This document shows positions 1 through 9,347 of a stretch of DNA of 12,860 nt, piece after piece; positions within the stretch are counted from its first letter, which is position 1, and each line of letters starts with the position of its first letter. The notes beneath the pieces are model-generated. The model was not told where the DNA came from. It saw only the letters and a list, made by a program, of their open reading frames with translations, and did not search any database. Source of the DNA: Lobulomyces angularis. Taxonomy: Eukaryota; Chytridiomycota; Chytridiomycetes; Lobulomycetales; Lobulomycetaceae. The translations under genes and the position numbers were made by a program. The stretch spans positions 1 through 12,860 of the forward strand of contig JADHYX010000522.1 in the NCBI GenBank assembly GCA_027604685.1, written 5' to 3'.

Positions 1-279
1 CTGATAGTGCAGGACCATCCACACAACCTCCACTAAGAAAAAAATCAGAGTCTACTGCTCATTTAAATGAACTTAAAAAAAAACATCCTTATTTTACCAT
101 CACAACAGGTATGAATAGATTGAATCAAAAAATTTCCTTAAATTAAATATGCAGGTTTACGATCATCTCTAAAAAGAGCTTTTCTTGGGCAAGTAATGAT
201 TTATATATATTTTATGATAATTATGTACAATGCTGCTGGTTTTTCTAATTATAATTTACAAAGCTAAAAGATCATGTAG
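1..279 (+). CDS. 3' end of an unrecognised gene (partial, runs off left edge)
   Basis: An open frame enters from the left edge (codons starting at base 3: DSAGPSTQPPLRKK...). It can be spliced from a GT at 109 to an AG at 154 in phase 1, giving a short, basic, Ser/Pro-containing tail ending TITTGLRSSLKRAFLGQ. After base 192 the 3' end is ambiguous. Reading through gives a hydrophobic tail stopping at 265-267. A GT donor at 193 joined to an AG at 263 gives a stop near 320, overlapping the neighbouring antisense gene. Joined to an AG at 270 it gives a stop at 277-279. I chose the last as a compromise. I recognise no family. It is convergent with LRR gene A, whose stop codon is at 294-296, so the two 3' ends lie within a few tens of bases. 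Confidence 0.45.
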
Positions 280-293
280 TAACTTTAAGTACT

Positions 294-3200
294 TTAAAGA
301 AGATAGCTTTTACTTTCTAAGTAGTCCTGTTGCTTTTCTTTAGGAATAGTCTGTACTTTTCCATCAGACTGATCCACGTTGATTGAATCCACATTACTGT
401 CATTAAGTGAATCTGAATCAATACCTTCTAAGGAACTCTGATCATTCAAATTAGACTTCTCATTTTTTTTTTCAGTCAAGTTATTCATTTTTAAGAAAAG
501 CCTTAAATCCCAGTCAATTAAATTTCTACCCTTTTTTGTTTTTCGCTTTGTTGCAACCTTACGAATCAAACCAAATTTTTCTTGTATATAACCCCATGGT
601 CGAAATGGACCTCGGCCAAACAAAAACCAGTAAAAAGTTCTATTTTATTGTAATTAGTTACAAAAAAATTAATAAGCTTACAATAGAGATGTGAAAAAAG
701 TCAAGATTCTTGCTACAACTGTAATAATAGTAAATCTTCTTTCTTCTGACACAATCATTGCATTTTCTTGTAATGGTAATAATATAATAGTAGTATCGTT
801 TCTGATTGATTTTTGATGTTCTACAAACACTTGATATACGTAAATGTCACGATAAATAGAGTCCCACTCCCCTAAAAATCCACTTGATATAAAAGTGAAG
901 TTAGTAAGTCATAATATCATTTAACTTTTTCAAACCTTGTAAAATCTAATTTTCTAAAAACTGTAAGTTGAAATTTTACAATGTTTGTTAAATTGGGAAC
1001 AATATGTGCGGTATATAAATTTTTATGTAACTCTGCCGATTTAATTTCTTCTTGAGTATTGAAGCCAAGGTTAAATATGTGGCCCAAGCCAACAGTTCCG
1101 CCTATAAATGGATTTTCCTCTTCATTCAACTTAATATGTATTGCTTCCACACTTGCTCCAACGTCATCTTCGCCAGTTTTTTCATACAGTTTTTCAAAAA
1201 CACTACCTAGTAGAAAATAATTTGGGTTGAAATTACTTTCCTCTCTTAATAACAAATCGCTTTGAGAAAAGTTAGAATACCGCATTGTGGCAAAAACATT
1301 GCTTTGATAATACCAATTAGGATTATTATGGCAAAAATATTTTTGTCCTTTCTTAAAATAGGTACAATGTGGTTTGGCGTTACTTTTAGGAGATAATTCA
1401 TAATTTAAGTTAAACACAGCTATCGGAATGTTACTAGACCCCATATGGGAAATAGAATTATTTTCATCAACATAGGTATGTGCTGAATAAAAGGTCTCAT
1501 GTTTAATATCTTCCATAAATCTACTGGGATGCATTGTAGATTCAAATAAAAAAACAACATAGCCAAGCGAGATGAGCTAAAATAAAACAATTAAATACAT
1601 CAAATTTTCGGTTTTATAAAATTTTTTAAGACATGAACCACATCTTTTATGAACAATAAACACTTACTGTTAAAAATATTCTCATAAAAAATCTCAAAAT
1701 TGGTATTTTACAATTGTCGTAATCGTACCGAGGTGAGAAGTATTTCTTTTTCTTATTTTTTGCCAGTGTTTTAATTTTTGTGAAACTGTTTCTTGCCTTT
1801 AACCTTCCAGCCTCCATCTCATCCAATGCGGTTCCAGCAGCTTTTTGATTACAGTGATTTCGTAACGATCCATATTTCTTTAACACCCATTTTTTTAATT
1901 TATAAGACGCATAAATTATAAAGGACGCAAAGACAACGGCAAGTAAGGCAATTCCAATCCCAGCATCAACGCTAATTGTATAACAGGGCTGCAGACCATA
2001 CCAGCTTGCAAATTTTTTTTATAAAAGATATATTTTGAAAAAATAGGTACCTTAAACAATTAGTGGGAATAAAAGTTTCAGGTTCCCGACATACTGATTT
2101 TCCTGAATTTAATACATTACACACCTCTAATTCCCTGCTCTGCGAAATACTTGGAACTTTGCCGTAAAAAGAGTTGTTGGAAAGGCGTAAAGTTTTTAAG
2201 TTGTTGAAAGAATTTATGAAACTTAGATCGTGCTCAATTCTATTGCTGGCCAAATTTCTACATTAAAATGAATTATGTTTATTAGTTAAAAGCTTAATTC
2301 TCACAAGTGTTCAATCAATCCCAATTTCGCAATATTACTAGGAAGAGTTTTGAAATTATTGAAACTTAAGTCTAACGAAGTCAAACTTAAATCCACAATA
2401 AACTTTGGTATATCACCTTCAAAATGATTAGATCCAATCTGTAAAACTTGTAAACTGGGAAGATTTGCCAAGGAGTCCAGAGAGCCGTATAGGTTGTTTC
2501 CATTTAAGGTTCTAATGAAAATTTTAATTTAGAAATATTAATTTTTTTACAAAGATTGCAAATTGACATATTCTTTTAAATTGGTAGGTAAAGTAGAAAG
2601 TGAATTAAAGCAGAACCAAAGATCCAAAGTTTTTAACGACAACGATAAATGCAAAGTCAATGGTAAAGCTTGTGGAGACTTATTCAAAACACCATTTGCC
2701 ATTGTTCTTATAAAGATAAACAGTTAACTTGATGAAAAGCACTTTGATAAAATAATAAAATAACATTTACAAGACTTCCAAGCTCCGCATATGAGAAAAA
2801 GCAGTATTGAAATCATCGAAATAAAATTTGTTTTCCGAAAGATCTATATTCACAAGATTTGTAAGATTTTTTAGAATGAAATTGAGGTTGTCATCGAAAT
2901 GATTTTTTGCAAGGTTTAAAACTTTTAAATTTTTAAGTTTACTAAAGTCTATTGAATGTGATATGCTTCCAAATACGTAATTTGCACTTAAATCTTCAGT
3001 TTAATTTAATAGTTAAATTTTTAAAAAAAAACTGTATTTCACAATACCTAGTACTTCCATGTTTACTAAATTAGAAAAAACATTTGCAGGAATTCCGTTT
3101 GGAGGGAATTTGATAGTATTATTCACAGCAAAGGTTTTTAAAAACACAAGGTTTCCAATTTCCAAGGGAATGCCTTGTGATAGGTTAATTTTGTTGGTTA

Positions 3201-3451
3201 AGATTAAACTGTCCACTCTGCCCATTTCATTGCAGGTTAGGGAAATTATATTTTGGTTAAAGTTTGAACAACAATTTGATGCAGATGAATGATTGTACAC
3301 AGCATCAGGAATCCCTAGATGTTTATGTTTTTTTTTTTTTTTAATTGGAAAAAGAAATTTAAGACCTACAATTACTGATAATATCACAGTCAGAGTTTGT
3401 TTGAGAAAGCAATTTAAGCAAAAGTATGAAGAATATAAGAAAGTTGTTCAT
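294..3451 (-). CDS. LRR ectodomain / three-pass membrane protein, paralogue A
   Basis: Exons, in coding order: 3451-3370, 3314-3048, 2993-2771, 2706-2551, 2511-2305, 2257-2051, 2004-1668, 1576-936, 882-682, 639-294. All introns are GT-AG, with phases 1,1,2,2,2,2,0,2,2, and encode 888 aa. Residues 1-19 are a signal peptide (MNNFLIFFILLLKLL). An N-cap follows (SDCDIISNW...NCC...ITCN-like, then GRVDSL), then about ten LRRs of LxxLxLSxNxFxGxIP type to about residue 350 and a Cys-containing C-cap. The first membrane segment is at about 394-418, a Lys/Arg-rich loop ends in YFSPRYDYDN, and the second membrane segment is at about 482-505. A 200-plus-residue domain follows with a Cys pair (HCTYFKKGQKYFC) and NPNWY; the third membrane segment is at about 753-780. 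The cytoplasmic tail starts FGRGPFRPWG and ends acidic. The start is the ATG at 3451, because it supplies the signal peptide and its donor creates the conserved Trp at the first junction. A family name is not known to me; a role in extracellular sensing or adhesion is inference. Confidence 0.85.
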
Positions 3452-3742
3452 GTCGAAAGAATGATTTTTAAGAACTTTGAAGGAGACGGGACAACATACA
3501 CAAATATTTATTCTCAAATTCTTGATGGCTCAATGCAAAAACAATTTCAATAATAACTGAAAAATATTGAATGCAGAAGATTTACTAATGTATTGTGGTC
3601 TTCTTGGTTGTGACAATTTGTGAATTCTTGCTACAATTGCTATAATTTCTAGCCAATAGTAACATTATTCTGATCTGTAGCTCATTTGATTGGAAGGGAA
3701 AAGAGTTAGCAAAAATTCTTGTTGTATTTTTTTTTCCATATC
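3452..3742. promoter_or_regulatory. Shared divergent promoter between LRR genes A and B
   Basis: These 291 bases separate the two start codons of the head-to-head LRR genes, so both promoters must lie here or overlap the first exons. A CCAAT pentamer lies at 3653-3657 on the + strand and an inverted copy (ATTGG) at 3689-3693, 31 bases apart. The start of gene B is preceded by a T-rich run. No strong TATA box is obvious. Open frames crossing this stretch on the + strand do not resemble any protein and are interpreted as chance. The boundaries are set by the two ATGs; the motif roles are inferred. Confidence 0.6.
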
Positions 3743-6700
3743 ATGCTGCTGACGCATTTACTTGCTCTCACTGGACTTTTTACTCTCTTTAAAACTAGCA
3801 GATCCCAAAATCACACTGACTGCAAAATTTTAAGTGACTGTGAGTGAAAAAAAAATATTGTCTTTGTCCATTCTAAACATCTTGAATAGGGCTACCAGAG
3901 CTGATAGTTACTAATTCTTCTCCAGTTGATTGCTGCAACAGTAGTTTAATACATGAATCAATTTCAATAACTTGCAACTACTTGGGAAGAGTCACAAGTG
4001 TTATTTTTAGGAAAAGAGTTCCACTGCATCAAGGAATTACAGAAAAAATTGGAGAGCTCACTTTTCTGAAAGTTTTAGCTGTAAATGATACTAAATATTT
4101 TCCGTTTTCCTCAGGAATACCAAAAGATTCTTTATCCAAATTAGTCAATCTTGAAGTCTTGGGTATTATTTAAAAAAATTATAGTATAATTTATTGCTAT
4201 AAAAATAAATTAGATTTAAGCTCAAATTTTTGTGAAGGAAACATTTCTAGTTATGTTAATTTTGAAAATTTAAAAAATTTAAAGCACTTGGATTTGTCAA
4301 AAAATAGATTTGATGACAACTTAAATTTTTTGAATAACTTAGAACACTTGACGTTTTTAGATTTGTCAGAAAATAATTTTTACGTTAATGACTTTAACGG
4401 TGCATTTTCAAAATTACGGAAACTCGAAGTTTTGTAATTTCTAACTAAACTTATACTTATTTATTACCTAACTTAAACATTTCTAGAAAAATTTCTAATG
4501 GGTTAAAAAAAGTGTTTTCTCAGCCATTGCCAAATCCTTTAGAACTTTCAAAGTCACTGCGAATTTTAGACATGTGGTTCTGCTTTGATTCACCATCAAC
4601 TATACCTCCCAATTTGGAAACTTATACCAATTTAAAATCGCTGTATGCATTATTATTAGTATATTTTTTACCATTCATTTGATTTAGAGCGCTTAACGGC
4701 AATAATCTTTTTGGATCTCTTGATGTTTTATCTAAACTAACAAATTTGACAACATTGCAGATTGGTTCAAATAATTTTGAAGGAATAATACCGAGTTTTA
4801 TACCACATTTGAGTTTATCTTCTTTAGATTTAAGTAATAACAAATTTACAAAACTTCCTGAAAACTTCGAAAATTTGCGCTCCCTTGAAATTTTGTAACA
4901 TTTTTTACTATAAAAAAAAATTGCTTAACAATAATTCTTTAAAAAAACAAGAAACTTGGCTGGCAATTTAATTGATGATGATATTAAATTTTTGAATAAC
5001 TTTTACAATTTGAAAGTTTTGAGATTATCCAATAATTCTTTTTTTGGAAAAGTTCCAAATATATCACAAAATAAAGAGCTGGGAATTTGCGCAGTTTTAA
5101 ATTCTGGAGAAAATATTTGTTACGATTCCTCCGTTTTTATTCCCACTACTTGTATTAGGTAAATAAAGTTTTTTTTGAGAAAATTTTTCACAGAGCATTC
5201 GTTTTTATATAAAAGTTGGTATGGATTACAGGATTGTAAAATCTTAAGTGTTGATGAAACCATCGGGATATGCTTTTTGGTCTTCCTGTTTTTAACAATG
5301 TTGATATTTATTGTATGCAACTTTAAAAGGTTATTGTCGTTCAAATTTGGAAATTCAAAGAAAAAAAAACAGGAAGATTTTAATGATATAACAGTTGAAG
5401 ACTTGCAAGCAACTAAACCAAGGATCAGTTTTTCTAGAATGCGATCCTTTGCTAGAATTAAAAAAGTGAAAATCTTTTCCCCAAAATATGATTACGACAA
5501 TAAAAAAATTCCAGTTGTCAAATTCGTTTTTAAAATAATTTTATCGGTAAGCAAAATGGAAAGCTTTAAATCTTAGTTCATTTCTTCAAATTTTTAGTTA
5601 CTGTTTTTGGGATATTTGAGTTTTTCGTTGCACAGATTCTTTGATCCTTCTGGATTTATTGAAGATGTGAGTTATGATAGTTACGATTCAAAAAGTGCTT
5701 ATTTATACCAGGATAATAGTTTTCTTCACTTGGGATCAAATAACATTCCAATTGCAACTTTTAATATTCAATATCGATATCCGCATAACCATAGCACACC
5801 ACCAAAGTGTCAATATCAAAAAGCTGGAGTGACATTTCGGTGTAACGATAATCCAGATTGGTATTTGCAAACAAACAATTTTATAGCGGCAACTTTCAAC
5901 ATCAGTAGGTCTGACTTATTCTTAAGGGATTTACACAATTTTGACCCATCAAATTTTTTATTGGGTAGCGTTTTTGAAAGATTATATGTACCGGATGAAA
6001 ATGGAAATGTTGACGTTAGCGTTGAGTCGATACAGCTTACACTGGATTTAGAAAATAATATTTTTATCGGAGGAACGGTGGATCTGACACATTTATTTAA
6101 TCTTGGTTTTAGATCGAAAAATGAAATACGTGCCGCAGTTTTACATAAAAACTTAAGAACAGCTACTATTGTTCCAAATTATACCAACATTATAAAATTT
6201 AAATTATCCGTCTTTAAAACTTTAGATCCATATAGGTATGTGTCTTTCAATTAAATCAACCAAATATTTACAATATATTTTGTTTAGCGGATTTTTTGGA
6301 ACATGGGATGCCTTGTATGATGAGCTGTACAGCTATGAGATTCATAGTGAACTTCACGAGTCAAAATCTGATACAACCTCAGTGATATTGTTACCACTTG
6401 GAGAAAATTCATTAATAATTTCTAAAGAAAGACGAAATTCTCTATTTACCATTGTTGCTACGTGTTTAACCTTTTTCACCTCACTGATGTAACAAATAAA
6501 GAATTAAAAATTTTAATTTATAGGAAATATAATATTTTTAATAGCACCTTTCACTGGTTTCTATTTGGTCGAGGTCCGTTTAGACCATGGGGATATGTTC
6601 AGCAGAAGTTTGGGCTAATAAAAAGAATTGCACGCAAAAGAAAAGCTAGAAAAGGTAAAAATTCAATAGATTGGGATTTGAGTTTATTTCTAAAAATGAG

Positions 6701-6845
6701 CAACTTAATGGACAAAAATTCTATTTTCCATGAAGCACTTCAAAAACAAGTTTCGAATGATAAATCATTTAATTATATGAAACCTGAAGAATTTGCAGTT
6801 GAAATTGTTGAAACTAGAGAATTAGAACAAGTAAATCAATTATAG
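3743..6845 (+). CDS. LRR ectodomain / three-pass membrane protein, paralogue B
   Basis: Exons: 3743-3839, 3890-4162, 4214-4433, 4487-4642, 4688-4894, 4952-5158, 5216-5546, 5598-6235, 6288-6488, 6545-6845. The introns are GT-AG with the same phases as paralogue A, encoding 876 aa. A signal peptide (MLLTHLLALTGLFTLF) leads to the N-cap CKILSDW...DCC...ITCN with GRVTSV. About ten LRRs and a C-cap run to residue 387, ending in four conserved cysteines. The first membrane segment is at about 403-425, and a basic loop ends FSPKYDYDN. The second membrane segment is at about 485-508. An extracytoplasmic domain follows with sequons NHS, NIS and NYT and a Cys pair before NPDWY. The third membrane segment is at about 760-784, then FGRGPFRPWG and a basic tail (KRIARKRKARKGK). 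For the last intron I used the acceptor at 6544 rather than 6523. It restores TFHWFLFG as in A and C and gives a 56-bp rather than a 35-bp intron. No kinase, TIR or other catalytic domain is seen. Charge distribution supports ectodomain outside, loop in, second domain outside, tail in. Confidence 0.87.
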
Positions 6846-6865
6846 TTTTCTGTTGATTGATCATT

Positions 6866-6891
6866 AAATTTAGTATATAAATTTAGTATAT
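6866..6891. repeat. Perfect tandem 13-bp duplication in the LRR B / RPT4 spacer
   Basis: The unit AAATTTAGTATAT occurs twice head to tail (6866-6878 and 6879-6891) just after the stop codon of LRR gene B. It could be part of the 3' untranslated region or simply replication slippage in AT-rich DNA. No function is assigned. Confidence 0.8.
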
Positions 6892-6941
6892 AGTAGAACA
6901 TAAAAGAAATAATGACTTGTTGATTTTTCTTTTACCCTATG

Positions 6942-6952
6942 AAAACCCTAAA
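6942..6952 (+). promoter_or_regulatory. RPT4: Telo-box-like AAAACCCTAAA motif upstream of RPT4
   Basis: AAAACCCTAAA lies 55 bases before the RPT4 start codon, with TACCCTAT just upstream. Telo-box motifs (AAACCCTAA) are known as promoter elements of housekeeping genes in plants and some other eukaryotes. The match and position are seen; activity as a promoter element here is inference. The yeast proteasome element GGTGGCAAA is not present in the 161-base spacer. Confidence 0.4.
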
Positions 6953-7006
6953 TACATTACATTGCGTTTTAAATTAAATATCAAATAGTTAACAAACGAG
7001 ATTTTA

Positions 7007-8531
7007 ATGAGTGAAGCAAATCCATCAGGGGAAAACGTGGTTGAAGACAGAAGAGCGAATGCTTTAAAGGGTTATAGAAAAAAATTAATGGAACATAGAG
7101 AAATTGATTCAAAATTACGTGACTGTACACTTACAACATCTTTTTACTATAGAAAGCAAAATAATCTAATTTCTTTATCTTTTAATTATAGTGAGATTAG
7201 GCTTAAGACAGCTTGATAAAGATTTTGATAAATCAGAAGAAGATATAAAAGCATTGCAAAGTGTTGGTCAAATGATTGGAGAAGTTTTAAAGGAAAGGGA
7301 TGCCGAAAGATGTAAATATACCATAAACAATTTTTTCTTACATAAATCCGTTATTGAAAATTAATTTTTTTTTTTTATTCAAGACATTGTCAAAGCATCT
7401 TCAGGACCAAGATATGTAGTAGGATGCAGAAGCAAAGTTCCTAAGAATAAGTTAACACAAGGTACCAGAGTTGCTCTGGATATGACAACTTTGACAATAA
7501 TGAGAATTTTACCTAGAGAAGTTGACCCCCTTGTATATAACATGTCAACTGAGGATCCTGGTAATGTTACATTTGCTGGAATTGGTGGCTTGGGTGATCA
7601 AATTAGAGAATTGAGAGAGGTAAATTATTTATTTTAAGCACTGTGAAGTTCAAAGTAGTTTTAGGTTATAGAACTACCGTTATTAAACCCTGAACTGTTT
7701 ATTAGAGTTGGTATAAAACCACCGAAAGGTGTTTTACTCTATGGGCCACCGGGTACAGGAAAGACTTTACTTGCTCGAGCAGTTGCATCTACATTAGAGT
7801 GTAATTTTTTAAAAGTTGTTTCAAGTGCAATTGTTGATAAATATATTGGTGAAAGTGCCAGATTAATTCGAGAAATGTTCGGATATGCAAAAGAGCATGA
7901 ACCTTGTATTATATTTATGGACGAAATTGATGCAATTGGTGGAAGGAGATTTAGTGAAGGTACAAGCGCAGATAGGGAAATTCAAAGAACTTTGATGGAG
8001 GTTTATTTCGTATCTTATTTTTTCTTTTCTAAACGTTTTACGTGCAGCTGTTGAATCAAATGGATGGATTTGATTATTTAGGTCAAACTAAATTAATTAT
8101 GGCAACAAATAGGCCAGATACATTAGATCCCGCCTTACTTCGTCCTGGAAGGTTGGATCGTAAAATAGAAATACCATTACCTAATGAACAAGGCAGATTA
8201 GAAATTTTAAAAATTCATGCAAGTGGAGTAACGAAGCATGGTGAAATAGGTATTATTATATAATATGAAAAATTTAATATTAAATTGATACTTTGAAGAC
8301 TATGAAGCAGTAGTGAAATTATCAGATACATTTAATGGTGCTGATTTGAGAAATGTTTGCACTGAAGCAGGTTTGAAAATATTAAATAGTTTGTTTTTAA
8401 TATTCTGTAAAGGTATGTTCGCAATAAGAGAGGAAAGAGAATACGTTATTCAAGATGATTTTATGAAAGCTGTTAGGAAAGTTGCTGATGCTAAAAAACT
8501 GGAAGGCAAATTAGACTACAAAGCTATGTAA
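7007..8531 (+). CDS. RPT4: 26S proteasome regulatory particle ATPase Rpt4 (PSMC6)
   Basis: Seven exons: 7007-7124, 7192-7311, 7384-7619, 7665-8000, 8048-8249, 8299-8370, 8413-8531; introns 42-72 bp, GT-AG; 400 aa. It is one of six AAA+ ATPases in the base of the 19S particle. The ring unfolds ubiquitinated substrates and threads them into the 20S core. An N-terminal helical region (about 20-60) leads into the OB-fold segment ([20 protein letters not shown] from 80). The AAA domain carries Walker A GPPGTGKT (185-192), the pore loop KYIGES (217-222), Walker [10 protein letters not shown] (240-248), sensor ATNRPD (289-294) and arginine-finger region [10 protein letters not shown] (about 300-309). 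The C-terminal end, [12 protein letters not shown], is typical of Rpt4, which lacks the HbYX tail of Rpt2, 3 and 5. Near-complete agreement with animal and fungal Rpt4 fixes all splice sites. The ATG is preceded by an A/T-rich leader. Length is close to the family norm (389-437). Confidence 0.97.
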
Positions 8532-8834
8532 AAAAGCTAGATTTTAAATCAAAATTTATCCTTGAAAATTTTAGTTTACTTTCTAACATTAATATAACTT
8601 TCTCTTTTCATAAATACTGTTTCCCCTTTTATTTTTTGCTGATTAAATTTCTTTTTTTTCCAAAAGTAAATATAAAACAAGAAATGTTATTTTTTGAGGT
8701 ATTATTTATTTACTCCCATTATTCTATTTCAATAAAGTTTTATTTGATGAAAAAACAAAACTTTAGAAAAATTTAATTTTACTGAAAAAAAATTTTTGAA
8801 AGATATAAATAAAATGAATAAAAAAATAAATCAT
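8532..8834. other. Convergent 3' spacer between RPT4 and subunit e gene
   Basis: This AT-rich 303-base stretch contains homopolymer A and T runs but no gene that I can support. It must hold the 3' untranslated regions of two convergent genes. Confidence 0.7.
8731..8736 (+). terminator. RPT4: Poly(A) signal AATAAA for RPT4
   Basis: A canonical AATAAA lies 200 bases after the RPT4 stop codon, followed by a T-rich segment. It is the best candidate cleavage signal, though the distance is long for such a compact genome. Confidence 0.45.
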
Positions 8835-9347
8835 TTATTTTTTGTTCTCTGAGTCACTTCTGGCAATAGCCCAGTTCATCCATCTTTCAGCATTGAATTT
8901 ATAACTGTCAGAATCAGTTGTAACTAAAAAAAAAATTAGAAAATCTATCCAACAAAAATAAAAATTGTATTAACCTCCATCTTTTTCACCAGCTTCCGCT
9001 TCTAGTCTGTTTTTATAAGCTTCAAAAGCAACTAAACTTTCTTCTCTAATTGCTTCATATAATTGGGCTTCTTCCTCCTTCTTTCTAGTTACAATGAATT
9101 TTTCTAAGCTATTTTGTCTTGTGTATCCATACCAAACCCCTGTACCTAACGCAAAGTAACGTAGATACTAAAAAAAAGAATGACATAAATTTTTGAAATT
9201 TTTTAATGTATTTTTTTTTAGCTTTCTTTAAGTCAACAACAAAAAAAAATTAAATATCATATAGCATCACAAAATATATTTCATTGTTTGTTTTGCATTA
9301 TCTTTATTTCTTACGTTTACAGAAGCAGTGTTAACAATTGTTGCCAT
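8835..9347 (-). CDS. TIM11: Mitochondrial F1Fo-ATP synthase subunit e (Tim11/ATP5ME family)
   Basis: Exons in coding order: 9347-9315, 9167-8975, 8923-8835; introns of 147 and 51 bp, GT-AG; 104 aa. Subunit e is a small single-span inner-membrane protein needed for ATP synthase dimerisation and cristae shape. The first exon encodes only MATIVNTASVN. The second opens with YLRYFALGTGVWYGYTRQ, the family's membrane helix, containing the GxxxG motif (G21-G25) that supports dimer contacts. A highly charged coiled-coil-like segment follows (about 30-75), rich in Glu, Lys and Ala. The last exon gives FNAERWMNWAI, resembling the C-terminal helix of fungal Tim11. Length fits the fungal form (about 96-100) better than the animal one (about 70). 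The ATG sits right after a run of A on the coding strand. The gene is divergent from the TMEM135-like gene, and both products may act in mitochondria. Confidence 0.88.

Noticed and set aside
3013..3387. An LRR gene A start at 3387 (VILSVIVGLKFLFPIKKKKK...)
   Set aside because: The codon there is GTG, no in-frame ATG precedes it before a stop, and the lysine run is intron sequence. Splicing 3370 to 3314 gives a proper ATG, signal peptide and the conserved Trp.
3293..3553. 86-codon open frame on the + strand (…VRVCLRKQFKQKYEEYKK…) as a separate gene
   Set aside because: It lies antisense to exons 1-2 of LRR gene A, whose signal peptide and N-cap align with gene B; the + frame matches no family and crosses the poly-T tract of gene A's first intron.
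5159..5179. A 21-bp intron in LRR gene B ending at the first AG
   Set aside because: Too short to be spliced normally. The AG at 5215 restores the S-WYGLQ junction seen in gene A.
4622..5344. - strand open frames antisense to LRR gene B (4622-4843, 5120-5344)
   Set aside because: Shadows of LRR exons in an AT-rich genome; no independent support.
6489..6523. Acceptor at 6523 for the last intron of LRR gene B
   Set aside because: It gives a 35-bp intron and inserts seven residues not found in A or C. The acceptor at 6544 restores the conserved TFxWFLFG join.
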